From: Acidobacteriota bacterium
GTDB taxonomy: Bacteria > Acidobacteriota > Terriglobia > Versatilivoradales > Versatilivoraceae
NCBI GenBank assembly: GCA_022826755.1
Contig: JAJDUG010000032.1
Coordinates: 1 to 59,774 of the forward strand
Reading direction: 5' to 3'
Length of the DNA: 59,774 nucleotides
Positions 10,517 through 18,865 of the stretch are shown piece by piece. Each line of letters opens with the position of its first letter. The stretch's first letter is position 1. Under the pieces are notes generated by a model, which searched no databases, had not been told where the DNA came from, and saw only the letters and a list, made by a program, of their open reading frames with translations. Position numbers and translations under genes: made by a program.

Positions 10517-11752
10517 TCAAGCGGCACCGGCCGGTTCGGGATGCGGTCGTCCGCCCCCGGCGGTTGGACCCAGGGCGTAGGGGGCCGTAACCAGGAACAG
10601 GAAGACCATCAATACTTCGGAGTCCCCGAAGTTGAACTCGAACAGCCCGGCCAGAAAGAGCGCCAGCAGGCCGAGGAATCCCCCGGCGTGGACGGATTTC
10701 TCCAGGGAGGGCAGCCTGGCCCGCCTGAATCCCAGCCAGTGGTCCCTCCCCAACCGCAGGATGAGCCACAGCCAGGCGAGGGCGCAGGGAATGCCCCGCT
10801 CGGCCGCGAACTGCAGCAGGTTGTTGTGCATGTGGATCCAGAAGAAACCTCCCCGTTTACGAGCTTCCGGGTCGGGGTGATAGTCGAAGAAGACCTTGGA
10901 GACTCGCTGGGGCCCCACTCCCACCCAGGGGTTCGACCGCACCATCTGCACTCCCGTACTCCAGATCTCCAGGCGGGCGGCGTTGGAGGGGTGCGCCGGA
11001 TCCCAGATGCTGGCCAGCCGCTGCTGAAGGGAATCGGGCAGGCACACCACCAGCACCAGGATGCCGGCGCCGCTGACGAGCACCGTCTTCAGGGTGGGGA
11101 ACCTCAACCAGGCGGCCACCAAGAGGCCGGCGAGACTGGCGATCCAGACGCTTCGGGTCAGGGTCAGGAGCAACGTCACACCCAGGAAGCAGACGGCCAA
11201 CAGCCACAGCCGCTGGCGCTTCGGGGCGGAGAAGAGCAGATAGCCCAGCATGGCCAGGAACACCAGCATCAGCCCTCCGCTCAAGGTCATCCAATGGCCC
11301 ATAAATCCGGTCAAGCGCCCCTCGACACTCCCGAGGGAAGGAACCAGGACCTGGACCAGGGCAAAAGCGGCCGCCACCAGTCCGGCTGCGAAAAGCGCCT
11401 GAAAGGCCAGACCCACCCTGGTCCCCGAGAAATAGTTGGCCACCAGCAGGACAATGGCAAACAGCCAGAACTTGTAGATGGGAGGCAAGCCGAGTTCCGG
11501 CTCAGGTGAGACCAGCCAAGAGACCAGGGTGGTCCCGACAAAGAGCAGCAGGGGGAACTTGATGGGAGGAAAACGAGGGATGGTCCGGCGATTCAGGAGG
11601 CAGTCAAGCAAAAACCCCAGAATCGCCAGCCCCAGGAAGGTTTGAGATACCGCAATGCTGATCACCGGAAAGACGACCGCCAGGGTCGTCAATCCGAAGA
11701 CGATGGAATCGAGATGGCTCTTGAACCAGTGCATGCCGGCGGAAACGGCCAC
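10517..11752 (-). CDS. O-antigen ligase / Wzy-like polytopic membrane protein
   Basis: This is an integral inner-membrane protein of 411 residues with about ten hydrophobic segments, starting near residue 13 (IVFGLTTLAVVFPVISIAV). A large periplasmic loop before the last helices contains WIHMHNNLLQFAAERGIP around residue 305. That His-x-His-Asn pattern is typical of the WaaL/RfaL/PglL (Wzy_C) family, which joins or polymerises undecaprenyl-linked glycans. The gene follows a methyltransferase gene and a dus gene on the same strand with short gaps, so it may share a transcript. Whether it is a ligase or a polymerase cannot be decided, because no other envelope-glycan genes are adjacent. Confidence 0.8.
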   Translation of the reverse strand: MAVSAGMHWFKSHLDSIVFGLTTLAVVFPVISIAVSQTFLGLAILGFLLDCLLNRRTIPRFPPIKFPLLLFVGTTLVSWLVSPEPELGLPPIYKFWLFAIVLLVANYFSGTRVGLAFQALFAAGLVAAAFALVQVLVPSLGSVEGRLTGFMGHWMTLSGGLMLVFLAMLGYLLFSAPKRQRLWLLAVCFLGVTLLLTLTRSVWIASLAGLLVAAWLRFPTLKTVLVSGAGILVLVVCLPDSLQQRLASIWDPAHPSNAARLEIWSTGVQMVRSNPWVGVGPQRVSKVFFDYHPDPEARKRGGFFWIHMHNNLLQFAAERGIPCALAWLWLILRLGRDHWLGFRRARLPSLEKSVHAGGFLGLLALFLAGLFEFNFGDSEVLMVFLFLVTAPYALGPTAGGGRPHPEPAGAA

Positions 11753-11810
11753 TCAGGCGACCTTTCGGGACCATGGAGCCTGGCCGAGGGCACTTGCCCG
11801 CGCCGGGTGC

Positions 11811-12542
11811 TTACTTGCGAGCCACCACGACCTGTCGGTCAAAGCCCCAGCCGGTCACGTCCTCTCCCCGGACCAGGCGGCGCTGGCTGAAGCCGGCCGC
11901 GCCGAGCCGATCCAGAATGTCGGTTCCATAATTGCGAAAACAGAGTACGGCCGCGGAACCTCGAATGCGGTCCCCATGATATTCCGGCGGCAGCAGGTGC
12001 TCCAGGCGGCCATTGACCAGACGGGCCCTCTCCACCGTCTTCTCGGCGCCGCCCATGGGAACGGTGAACAGCAGGAACCCGCCCGGCCTGAGAACCCGGT
12101 GGAGTTCCCGAAAGCCCTCCAGGTCACGGGGAACGTGTTCGAAGACCTCGGTCGAGGTGCAGACGTCGAAGCAGCCCTCCGGGTAGGTCAGTTGCTGCAC
12201 GTCCTGGCATTGGACCCCGGCCTTGTATTGCCCGGGAATCACGTCATCGAAATACTCCGAAAGCGTCAGCTTGCCGGCATGCCTGCGAAGATAGCCCACC
12301 AAAGGGCCTCTTGAGGACAACTCATACACGTGCCGGTGCGACAGATCGGGGAGGACACCCTTCAGCACGGTGACAAAGGAGAGGGTGGCCGCGCTGGAGC
12401 GGCACCTGAGGCAGCGGACGGCCATCTCGTAGTCATCCAGCTTGATGAACCCCGTCCGGCCGCATAGGGGACAATCGCCGACCCTCACCCCGACCTTGCG
12501 CCATTTCAGCAGCGCCGCGGCTGTCCGTATCTCCCTCAACAT
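11811..12542 (-). CDS. Class I SAM-dependent methyltransferase with N-terminal zinc ribbon
   Basis: The 243-residue protein has four cysteines arranged CPLC (24-27) and CLRC (44-47), a likely zinc ribbon. A class I methyltransferase core follows. The post-II region reads FDVCTSTEVFEHVPRDLEGF and the next strand LRPGGFLLFTVP, both typical of the Methyltransf_11/23 type. The glycine-rich SAM loop is weak: EYFDDVIPG replaces the usual DxGxGxG. This is common in glycan- and lipid-linked members of the group. It lies between the dus gene and the O-antigen-ligase-like gene on the same strand. A role in modifying a surface glycan is plausible but is inferred only from the neighbour. Confidence 0.78.
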   Translation of the reverse strand: MLREIRTAAALLKWRKVGVRVGDCPLCGRTGFIKLDDYEMAVRCLRCRSSAATLSFVTVLKGVLPDLSHRHVYELSSRGPLVGYLRRHAGKLTLSEYFDDVIPGQYKAGVQCQDVQQLTYPEGCFDVCTSTEVFEHVPRDLEGFRELHRVLRPGGFLLFTVPMGGAEKTVERARLVNGRLEHLLPPEYHGDRIRGSAAVLCFRNYGTDILDRLGAAGFSQRRLVRGEDVTGWGFDRQVVVARK

Positions 12543-12563
12543 GGTCTTGCCTCTGCCGAAGGG

Positions 12564-13625
12564 CTACTGGAGTCGAGTGCGGCCTTTCATCGGTTTGGGG
12601 GTGTCGAAAAAATCGTCAATCAGGCGGCGCGCCGACTTCAGGTCGCGGCAGCGGTTCACCTGGGTGGAAAGGTAGTGCCCAAAATGGATCCACTTGTGTC
12701 CCCAGGCCAGAAACAGCCGCAGGCGTGGCAATTGCTCGGCCGGAGTGAACCCGGCTTCCAGCCGATCGCAGAAAAAGGAAAGGGCCCGCTGGTATTCCCG
12801 GCCCTCCTCCGCCGCCGTGCGGGGAGCCCGCTGGCCCTCCCTTCCGCCGGGCTGGCCAAACCCCAACTGCTCGGCCACCTGCCAGAATATCCAGGGCCGC
12901 GCGGTGGCCGCCCGAGCCACCATCACGCCGTCACAACCCGTCTGTTGCAGCATTCGCACAATATCGGACGCCTGCTGGACATCTCCATTCCCGATGACCG
13001 GGATTCGCACCGCATCCCGCACCCTGCCGATGTACTCCCAGTTGGCCTGACCGCGCCGATGTTGAGACTGAATTCGCGGATGGAGGGTCACCCAGTCCGC
13101 TCCCGCCTCCTCCAGCATTCCGGCAAAATCCACCAGGTATTCGGGATCGTCCTTGAGGCCGGTCCTCATTTTCACCGATAGCGGCAGAGTGGTCAGCCGC
13201 CGGGTGGTGCGCACCACCTTTTCGGCGTACCGGATGTCCCCCATCAAGGCCACTCCCCAGTTGTGCTTGAGGACCTTGCTGACCGGACAGCCCATGTTGA
13301 TATCGATTCCGGCCGGCGAGAGGGTCATCAACTTTCTGAGCGAAGGCGCGATCCAACACTCATCGTTACCCAGCAGTTGGGGAATCAGGTCCCGCTCCCC
13401 CGGGGCTACCCGGGTCTTGGGCGTGAGGCCGACCTCCTCCCCGGGCAGAATGCGCGTGGATAACATCTCTGTAAACAGAAGTGTTCCAGCATTGGAGGGA
13501 AGGTAGGTTCGAACGAGCTGGCGAAAGGCCAGGTGCGACAATCCCGCCATGGGCGCGAAGATCACCGGAAAGTTGACACGCACCCCGTTTCCGAAAGGAA
13601 TGCGAAACAGGCGGCTGTCCCGCAC
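12564..13625 (-). CDS. tRNA-dihydrouridine synthase (Dus family)
   Basis: This flavoprotein reduces specific uridines in the tRNA D-loop with NADPH. The TIM barrel carries APMAGLSHLAFR at the FMN site, DINMGCPVSKV with the catalytic Cys, VKMRTGLKDDPEY, LHPRIQSQHRRG, and IGNGDVQQ with CDGVMVARAA near the end. All are family hallmarks. The open frame extends to 13835, but its first 70 codons translate dispersed repeat DNA. I take the GTG at 13625 as start because the following residues (RLFRIPFGNGVRVNFPVIF) fit the usual N-terminal strand before APMAG. A GTG at 13583 is an alternative. The length is then 353 residues. Which Dus subtype (A, B or C) is not resolved. Confidence 0.88.
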   Translation of the reverse strand: MRDSRLFRIPFGNGVRVNFPVIFAPMAGLSHLAFRQLVRTYLPSNAGTLLFTEMLSTRILPGEEVGLTPKTRVAPGERDLIPQLLGNDECWIAPSLRKLMTLSPAGIDINMGCPVSKVLKHNWGVALMGDIRYAEKVVRTTRRLTTLPLSVKMRTGLKDDPEYLVDFAGMLEEAGADWVTLHPRIQSQHRRGQANWEYIGRVRDAVRIPVIGNGDVQQASDIVRMLQQTGCDGVMVARAATARPWIFWQVAEQLGFGQPGGREGQRAPRTAAEEGREYQRALSFFCDRLEAGFTPAEQLPRLRLFLAWGHKWIHFGHYLSTQVNRCRDLKSARRLIDDFFDTPKPMKGRTRLQ

Positions 13626-14308
13626 CCTGGCGGGCGCCGCCTCCAACCCGCAGGTCGCACCGGACTGTGAGTAGTGGGACGAAGGAGGGTTTGTTCTAAA
13701 CAACAAAAGAGTTATCCACGAAGTTACACGAAGGACGACAAAGGGCCACCAAGGCGCTGAGATCGACCGCGACGGGGTCGCAACGTCCCGAAAGCATGGT
13801 CCTTTGATTTGCCTGAAACAACAGGGCCCTTTCAAAATTCGGGAGGGTGCGGGATTGCTGCCGGGAAGGGTCGTGCCCCCCGGGAGCGCGGGCGTCCCGC
13901 CCGCATCCTCTTCCTTCCGATGCTTCTACCGGCCCCTTCGGACTTGCACCCGAGGGTAGGTGCTGTCGCCGCCTACGCGGCTCGACTCTTGAGCCAACCC
14001 TTTCCCATGGGCTTACGCTGCCGTTCCCAAGGGGACGTTCCTTTTTTTGCCGAACGGGGAGGCCCCAAGGATCCTCCAGCTTCACCAGCGAGGCGAACTG
14101 CTGCCGCGGCTTCGCCGCTCGACTCGAATCCAGGCTACATCGATACACCGGATTTTTTCGGGAAACGGCTGGCTTGGTATCCCGCACATCGGCAAGCCCG
14201 CACCGGATCATCGCCCCAGCCGGCTTCCGGCGCAGGAACGTCTCGTCCTGTTTATCCTATGCATCCTGTGCATCGATGTTCACAAAATCGAACTGAAGCA
14301 CAGCCTCG
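13626..14308. other. Gene-free interval with remnants of both repeat families
   Basis: No gene is convincing in this stretch of about 680 bp. Near 13697-13760 it carries a piece of the right end of the family-1 repeat on the minus strand (AAAGAGTTATCCACGAAG). Near 14235-14285 it carries a piece of the same repeat's middle (CATCCTGTGCATCGATGTTC), in the same orientation. Between them lie one REP unit (13879-13905) and about 330 bp of unrecognised sequence. It looks like one decayed family-1 element split by other DNA. Confidence 0.5.
13879..13905 (+). repeat. Single REP-like unit (BIME end)
   Basis: This is a 27-bp unit beginning CCCGGGAGCG and continuing as the hairpin GCGGGCGTCCCGCCCGC. It is identical in form to the ends of the BIME-like elements at 37312-37525 and 54806-55018, but no inverted partner is found nearby. 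Confidence 0.75.
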
Positions 14309-14797
14309 CTAGTGGACGGTCATGTCCATGTTGCCGATGGCTTTGAGCGCCACCTCGTTCTCGGGATCGATTTCCAGCGCCTGCATGTACTCGTCCAGGG
14401 CCTTCATCTGCTCGCCCTTTGCCAGGTAGATGTGCCCCAGGTTCAGGTAGGGGAAGTGCTTGGGATCGTACCGCTTGGCCTTCTTGGCTTTTTCCAGCCA
14501 GTCGATGGCCTCGTCCATTTGACCCTGGCGCATCAGGTAGACCCCGATGTCGTTGTAGGGGTTGCCAAACTCGGGATCGACCGCAATCGCCAGGTGGCAA
14601 TCACGGATGGCCTGGTCGAGCATTCCCAGAAAAGATACGGCCCAACCCCGGTAGGTGTAGCCTTCGGCGGTTGGATGGACGGCGACGCTGCGGTTGAACA
14701 GTCCGACCGCCGTCAGGAAGCGGCCCTTGACCAAGTGTTTGACTCCCTCTTCCCAAAGGGTGCGAGCCTGTTTCCGGTTCTGGTCTTCGGAATTCAT
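14309..14797 (-). CDS. Tetratricopeptide-repeat protein
   Basis: This is a 162-residue soluble protein built almost entirely of TPR units from about residue 15 to 155. The third to fifth units show the usual Gly/Ala/Pro spacing (YNDIGVYLMRQGQMDEAIDWLEKA, here split as YNDIGVYLMRQGQMDEAI then DWLEKA). TPRs mediate protein-protein contacts; the partner is unknown. No signal peptide is present, so it is probably cytoplasmic. The ATG at 14797 (MNSEDQNRKQ) is preferred. The ten extra upstream codons lie in a short repeat (14803-14824) found again near ispG and are probably not translated. It is divergent from ispG. Confidence 0.8.
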   Translation of the reverse strand: MNSEDQNRKQARTLWEEGVKHLVKGRFLTAVGLFNRSVAVHPTAEGYTYRGWAVSFLGMLDQAIRDCHLAIAVDPEFGNPYNDIGVYLMRQGQMDEAIDWLEKAKKAKRYDPKHFPYLNLGHIYLAKGEQMKALDEYMQALEIDPENEVALKAIGNMDMTVH

Positions 14798-14802
14798 GAC
14801 AA

Positions 14803-14824
14803 GCCCGCATTTCTCACCAGGGGG
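14803..14824 (-). repeat. Short dispersed motif, copy 1 of 3
   Basis: Read on the minus strand this is CCCCTGGTGAGAAATGCGGG followed by C. Near-identical motifs occur at 15028-15046 and 16602-16620 on the plus strand. It lies directly in front of the TPR gene and inside the spurious upstream extension of that frame. Confidence 0.7.
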
Positions 14825-14843
14825 CATGATGATGGCGCAGGAT

Positions 14844-14925
14844 TTTTTTCTCCAGCGCGTGCTCGCGACCGAAGAGCGTAGCGGTTTCTACGGTTGAGGG
14901 AGCATGTGCGCGCTGGAGGAAAAAA
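14844..14925. repeat. Long imperfect inverted repeat upstream of the TPR gene
   Basis: The left arm (14844-14864) reads TTTTTTCTCCAGCGCGTGCTC. The right arm (14900-14925) is its reverse complement with a one-base and a four-base bulge. Because the arms start with T-runs and end with A-runs, the structure could act as a bidirectional terminator or a cruciform. It lies between the divergent TPR and ispG genes. The rest of 14798-15141 holds two short repeat copies and the ispG start region. Confidence 0.5.
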
Positions 14926-15027
14926 GACAAGCCAGGGCATGCCCAGCGCCGTCTGTTTATTTTGTACCCTCAATACATGACCCATAGCCCGCTGAATAGG
15001 AACAGACTCTTCAAATTTCGCCAGCGA

Positions 15028-15046
15028 CCTGGTGAGAATTGCGGGC
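15028..15046 (+). repeat. Short dispersed motif, copy 2 of 3
   Basis: CCTGGTGAGAATTGCGGGC matches the motifs at 14803-14824 and 16602-16620 with one or two differences. It is followed directly by a second partial unit, CTGGTGAG. Confidence 0.65.
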
Positions 15047-15080
15047 TCTGGTGAGTAGGATAACCAAAGCCGCGAAGCAA

Positions 15081-15089
15081 TGCTAGAAT
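15081..15089 (+). promoter_or_regulatory. Possible extended -10 promoter element for ispG
   Basis: TGCTAGAAT has the form of an extended -10 (TGnTAGAAT) about 50 bp before the ispG start. No good -35 lies 17 bp upstream. This is a weak prediction based on consensus only. Confidence 0.28.
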
Positions 15090-15128
15090 CTGTGTTGACA
15101 TTGGCCCGACATTACGTTGAGGTTGTCT

Positions 15129-15135
15129 GGAGAGG
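15129..15135 (+). promoter_or_regulatory. Ribosome binding site of ispG
   Basis: GGAGAGG lies six bases before the ATG at 15142 and supports that start. Confidence 0.6.
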
Positions 15136-15141
15136 CGCTGT

Positions 15142-16398
15142 ATGGATACGAATCAACGGCGGCAGACGGTGGCGGTCCGGGTAGGATCGGTCATGGTGGG
15201 TTCCGGGTACCCGGTGGCGGTGCAGTCCATGACAAACACCGACACTGCCGATGCGGCCGCGACCGCCAGCCAGGTGGCCGCCCTGGCCCTGTCGGGCTCG
15301 GAGCTGGTCCGGATCACGGTCAACAACGACCAGGCAGCCCTGGCCGTCCCCGAGATCGCGGCCCGGTTGCGCGACCTGGGAATCGAAGTCCCGCTGGTGG
15401 GAGACTTTCACTACAACGGGCATCTTCTGCTCAGCCGCTACCCCGACTGCGCCCGCACTCTGGCCAAGTACCGCATCAACCCCGGCAACGTGGGCGCCGG
15501 AAGGCACCGGGATGAGAACTTCCGGCGCATGATCGAGGTGGCCACCGAAAACGCCAAGCCCGTCAGGATCGGGGTGAACTGGGGATCGCTGGATCAGGCG
15601 CTGCTGGTCCGCCTCATGGACGAAAACGCGGCTTCTTCACAGCCGAAGGACTCCGCCGAGGTGACGCGGGACGCCATCGTCAGGAGCGGGCTGGAATCGG
15701 CCCGGTTGGCGGAAGAGTACGGGATGCCTCACGACCGCATCATCCTGAGCGCCAAGGTCTCGGGAGTGCAGGATCTCATCCGGGTCTACCGGGACTTGGC
15801 GGGCCGCTGCAACTATCCCCTGCACCTGGGACTGACCGAGGCGGGCATGGGGACCAAGGGAATCGTTGCCAGCACGGCCGCCCTGTCGGTGCTTCTGCAG
15901 GAGGGGATCGGAGATACCATTCGGGTCTCCCTGACCCCTGCTCCCGGGGGGGATCGCACCGAAGAGGTCCAAGTCTGCCAGCAAATCCTCCAGTCCATGG
16001 GAATTCGCAGCTTTCTGCCTCAAGTGACCGCCTGCCCGGGATGCGGCCGCACCACCAGCACCTTCTTTCAGGAAATGGCCGAGGAAATCCAGGACTATTT
16101 GAAGACACGCATGCCGGCCTGGAAGGACCGGCACGAGGGTGTCGAAGACTTCAAGGTCGCGGTCATGGGCTGCATTGTCAACGGCCCCGGGGAATCCAAG
16201 CACGCCCACATCGGCATTTCCCTTCCGGGAACGGGAGAAGACCCCAAGGCGCCCGTGTTTGTCGACGGCAAACTCGAGACCACCCTGCGCGGCGCGGGAC
16301 TGGTGGCCGAGTTTCTGGAGCTGATCGATGAATACGTGGAGTCGCACTACTCCAGGAAAGAGGCCGCGCTTCCGGTGGTGCGGGAGCCTGGTATTTAG
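15142..16398 (+). CDS. ispG: 4-hydroxy-3-methylbut-2-enyl diphosphate synthase IspG (GcpE)
   Basis: IspG is the [4Fe-4S] enzyme of the MEP isoprenoid pathway that converts the cyclic diphosphate MEcPP to HMBPP. The 418-residue protein has the TIM-barrel start [20 protein letters not shown] and the phosphate-binding lysine/arginine regions. The C-terminal ferredoxin-like domain ligates the cluster through Cys298, Cys301 (ACPGCGRT), Cys344 ([10 protein letters not shown]) and Glu351. The length is typical of the bacterial form without the plant-type insert. The start is supported by a ribosome binding site. The window contains no other MEP genes. A DUF3108 gene lies about 210 bp downstream on the same strand. 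Confidence 0.96.
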   Translation: MDTNQRRQTVAVRVGSVMVGSGYPVAVQSMTNTDTADAAATASQVAALALSGSELVRITVNNDQAALAVPEIAARLRDLGIEVPLVGDFHYNGHLLLSRYPDCARTLAKYRINPGNVGAGRHRDENFRRMIEVATENAKPVRIGVNWGSLDQALLVRLMDENAASSQPKDSAEVTRDAIVRSGLESARLAEEYGMPHDRIILSAKVSGVQDLIRVYRDLAGRCNYPLHLGLTEAGMGTKGIVASTAALSVLLQEGIGDTIRVSLTPAPGGDRTEEVQVCQQILQSMGIRSFLPQVTACPGCGRTTSTFFQEMAEEIQDYLKTRMPAWKDRHEGVEDFKVAVMGCIVNGPGESKHAHIGISLPGTGEDPKAPVFVDGKLETTLRGAGLVAEFLELIDEYVESHYSRKEAALPVVREPGI

Positions 16399-16499
16399 GC
16401 TGTCAGGTAGGAACCATCACATTCAAGGATCAGGTGACACCGAACCCCTTTGCCGTCTGAAACTCAATGGCCACAAAAGGCACAAAAGGCTCCATTTTC

Positions 16500-16562
16500 T
16501 TTCGGTTGTTCTTCGTGGCCCTTCGTCGTTCTTCGTGCCCCTTCGTGGATTTCTTTTTTCCT
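16500..16562. repeat. Short CTTCGTGG-rich dispersed repeat, second copy
   Basis: Imperfect CTTCGTNN units end in CTTCGTGGATTTCTTTTTT, as at 10446-10510. It lies in the gap between ispG and the DUF3108 gene. Confidence 0.6.
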
Positions 16563-16601
16563 GAGCGCCGATTGGTGGATTGAGAACCGACGTTGCCAGC
16601 C

Positions 16602-16620
16602 CCTGGTGAGATATGCGGGC
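16602..16620 (+). repeat. Short dispersed motif, copy 3 of 3
   Basis: CCTGGTGAGATATGCGGGC is the third copy of the motif near ispG. It contains the ATG proposed as the start of the DUF3108 gene, so that start is uncertain. Confidence 0.65.
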
Positions 16621-17818
16621 GAGCTCCCCAATCTCGGCACCGGTCCTGCTTGCGGCTTGGATGCTTGCCTTTTCGGGATCGGCCCGGCTCCACGCCTCCG
16701 ATCTGCCGAACCCTTCCGAAGTCATTCCCGGCGGAGAGACCCTGGTCTACGAGGTGCGTTGGGATCCCCCGGCCTGGCTGTTCTTCATCCCCACCATCAG
16801 CGCCGGCGAGATGACGCTCAAGTTCGATAAGGGAGTCGACGACCAGGGCAGGCCAATTTTCAGGATCACGGCCGATGCGGTCTCTGCAGGAATACTGCCG
16901 CGCCTGACCGGCATTACCGTCAAGGACCACTTCGAGTCGCTGGTGGCGGCCGAGGGCTTCTGCTCCAATCGCTTCACCAAGATCACACGGGAAGGCAGGC
17001 GGCACCGCGACGTGGTGCTCACTTTCGACCAGGAGTCCCATCGGGGCCGGTACCTGGCCTACGACGCCGGCCAGACCCCACCCAGGGAATTGAAGAACGA
17101 GGAACTGGAAGACCTTCCTCCCTGCGTGCAGGACTTCCTGTCGGCCATTTACCGCACTCGGCTGCGAGGACTCCGGGTGGGAGAAAACTATCCGTTGAAC
17201 GTGAGCGACAACGGGGTGGTCAAGGAAGTCGACATCCGGGCAGTGAGGCGCGAGCGGGTGGAGGCCATTGCGGGAACCTGGTCCACCATCAGAATCGACA
17301 CCGTTTCGGTGGGAGGGCTTTTCAAGGGGGGCGGAAGCTTCGTGCTCTGGTTCAGCGATGACCGGGCGAGAGTTCCCGTCAAGTACGAGGCCGAGGTCAG
17401 ATTCGGAAGGCTCTTCGGCACCATCAAGCACATGGAGGGCGCCGCGGGCAAGCGGGTCGATCCGCCCGCCGCGAACGCGGAGCCGCCCGCAGGCAAGTTA
17501 CACCAGTTCCTCGATGGGCGTTCCGGTCTCGTCGTTGATGGAGTTGGCGATCTTGAGAGGACGGCCGATGGGATGCATGTATTCCTTGGTCCAATCGATG
17601 CCGAACGCCTTGTAGATGGTCGCCAGCAGGTCCCCCACGGTCACCATCCGATCGGCCACATAGGCCCCGCGCTCGTCGCTGGCCCCGATCACCTGGCCGC
17701 CTCGGATTCCTCCGCCGCCCAACACCACCGAGAAACAATGGCACCAGTGGTCCCGGCCGCCGCCGACATTGAGGTCATGGGTCCGGCCGAACTCGCCCGT
17801 CACCACCACCATCGTTGA
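16613..17818 (+). CDS. DUF3108 domain-containing exported protein with antisense C-terminal extension
   Basis: Residues 1-28 form a signal peptide (PVLLAAWMLAFSG). Residues about 35-277 match the DUF3108 pattern of alternating beta-strands: GGETLVYEVRWDPPAWLFFI near the start, VTFDQESHRG-like strands in the middle and AEVRFGRLFGTIKHMEG at the end. Family members end about here, and their periplasmic role is unknown. In this frame no stop occurs until 17818. About 124 further residues are encoded by intergenic DNA plus 321 bp antisense to the 3' end of the convergent DUF1501 gene. The added residues are low-quality, ending in a His run. The biological stop may have been lost, or a frameshift may be present. 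The start ATG lies in a short repeat; no strong RBS is visible. Confidence 0.7.
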   Translation: MRASSPISAPVLLAAWMLAFSGSARLHASDLPNPSEVIPGGETLVYEVRWDPPAWLFFIPTISAGEMTLKFDKGVDDQGRPIFRITADAVSAGILPRLTGITVKDHFESLVAAEGFCSNRFTKITREGRRHRDVVLTFDQESHRGRYLAYDAGQTPPRELKNEELEDLPPCVQDFLSAIYRTRLRGLRVGENYPLNVSDNGVVKEVDIRAVRRERVEAIAGTWSTIRIDTVSVGGLFKGGGSFVLWFSDDRARVPVKYEAEVRFGRLFGTIKHMEGAAGKRVDPPAANAEPPAGKLHQFLDGRSGLVVDGVGDLERTADGMHVFLGPIDAERLVDGRQQVPHGHHPIGHIGPALVAGPDHLAASDSSAAQHHRETMAPVVPAAADIEVMGPAELARHHHHR

Positions 17819-18844
17819 CTCCAGCAGGCCTCTCTGCTCGAGATCCTCCAGCAAGGTCGACAGCGCCCGGTCCACCACCGGCACCAGGTAGTCGCGGTGC
17901 TGGTAGTCGTTGCCGAAATGGGTGTCCCAATCGCGGCCGGTCTCGGGCCGGTTCAGGTCCAGAGCCGTCACGAAGCGGCTGCCGGCCTCCACCATGCGCC
18001 GCGCGATCAGCACGCTCTGGCCAAAGGTATTGCGGCCGTAGGCATCCCGGGTCGCCTCCGACTCCTTGGAGAGATCGAAGGCCTCGCGGACCGCCGGTGA
18101 CAGGATCATGTTCCAGGCCTGGGCCCGAAAGGCATCCATGCTGGTATGCTCGGCCCTCTCCACCTTCCGGCGGTAGAGTTGGTCCACCACCCCCAGGAAG
18201 GTGCGCCGCGACTCCATGCGCTCTACCGTGAGCCAGTCCGGCAGGCTCAGGTCGGGCACCTCGAACCCCTGGTCGTTGGGATCGGGGATCTCCAGGGGTT
18301 CATATCGGGCTCCCAGAAAGTGGGCCTTGTAGTAGTTCCGGTACCCCGGATGAATCTTGGGGACGATGATGTTGGCCGGCACGCCCTCCCGCGGCCCCAT
18401 CTCTTTGGTGATGATGGAGCTGAAGGCCGGAAATTTCATGGAGGGGTTGGGCCGGTGCCCGGTCATGACATAGTGGTGCCCCATGCCGTGGTTGTTCTCT
18501 TCGGTATGCATGGAGCGAATGACCGCCAGCTTGTCCATGTGCCTGGCGGAACGGGGCAGAAGCTCGGAGATCTGAACTCCGGGCACGTTGGTGGAGATCG
18601 GCTTGAAGGAGCTGTTGGCCTTGGGGTCCCACATGTCGATGTGGCTGGGGCCTCCGTTGAGCCAGAGCAGGATGCAGGCCTGGGCCTTGCCCGGCAGAGC
18701 CGTCGCACCGCTCGAGCTTGCGAGCGGAGCTGCCTGCAGGTAACGGCTCAGGTTCATTCCCATGAAGCTCAGGGCGCCCACCCGCAGCATGGAACGGCGG
18801 CTGAGATCGGCTCCGTCAACAATCCAACGACTTGATTTTTTCAT
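17498..18844 (-). CDS. DUF1501 family exported protein (cassette B)
   Basis: DUF1501 proteins have an alkaline-phosphatase/sulfatase-like fold and are usually exported by the Tat route. Their substrate is unknown. The N-terminus carries SRRSMLRVGALSF, a twin-arginine-like signal. Family landmarks are LLWLNGGPSHIDMWDPK, the SMHTEENNHGMGHHYVMTGH segment with several potential metal-binding His, VTALDLNRPETGRDWDTHFGND, and the late VVTGEFGRTHDLNVGGGRDHWCH. The 448-residue length is normal. It follows the DUF1549/DUF1553 gene by about 21 bp on the same strand, as is usual for the pair. Its 3' end overlaps the convergent DUF3108 frame. It is a paralogue of the gene at 23905-25230. Confidence 0.88.
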   Translation of the reverse strand: MKKSSRWIVDGADLSRRSMLRVGALSFMGMNLSRYLQAAPLASSSGATALPGKAQACILLWLNGGPSHIDMWDPKANSSFKPISTNVPGVQISELLPRSARHMDKLAVIRSMHTEENNHGMGHHYVMTGHRPNPSMKFPAFSSIITKEMGPREGVPANIIVPKIHPGYRNYYKAHFLGARYEPLEIPDPNDQGFEVPDLSLPDWLTVERMESRRTFLGVVDQLYRRKVERAEHTSMDAFRAQAWNMILSPAVREAFDLSKESEATRDAYGRNTFGQSVLIARRMVEAGSRFVTALDLNRPETGRDWDTHFGNDYQHRDYLVPVVDRALSTLLEDLEQRGLLESTMVVVTGEFGRTHDLNVGGGRDHWCHCFSVVLGGGGIRGGQVIGASDERGAYVADRMVTVGDLLATIYKAFGIDWTKEYMHPIGRPLKIANSINDETGTPIEELV

Positions 18845-18865
18845 GGAACTGCCTCGTTAGGTCCC

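Noticed and set aside
13626-13835. N-terminal 70 codons of the longest dus open frame
   Set aside because: They translate CTTCGTGG-type repeat DNA and have no counterpart in Dus proteins, which begin just before the APMAG strand.
15095-15118. TTGACA as a -35 box for ispG
   Set aside because: No TATAAT-like hexamer occurs 16-18 bp downstream; the sequence there is TGAGGT.
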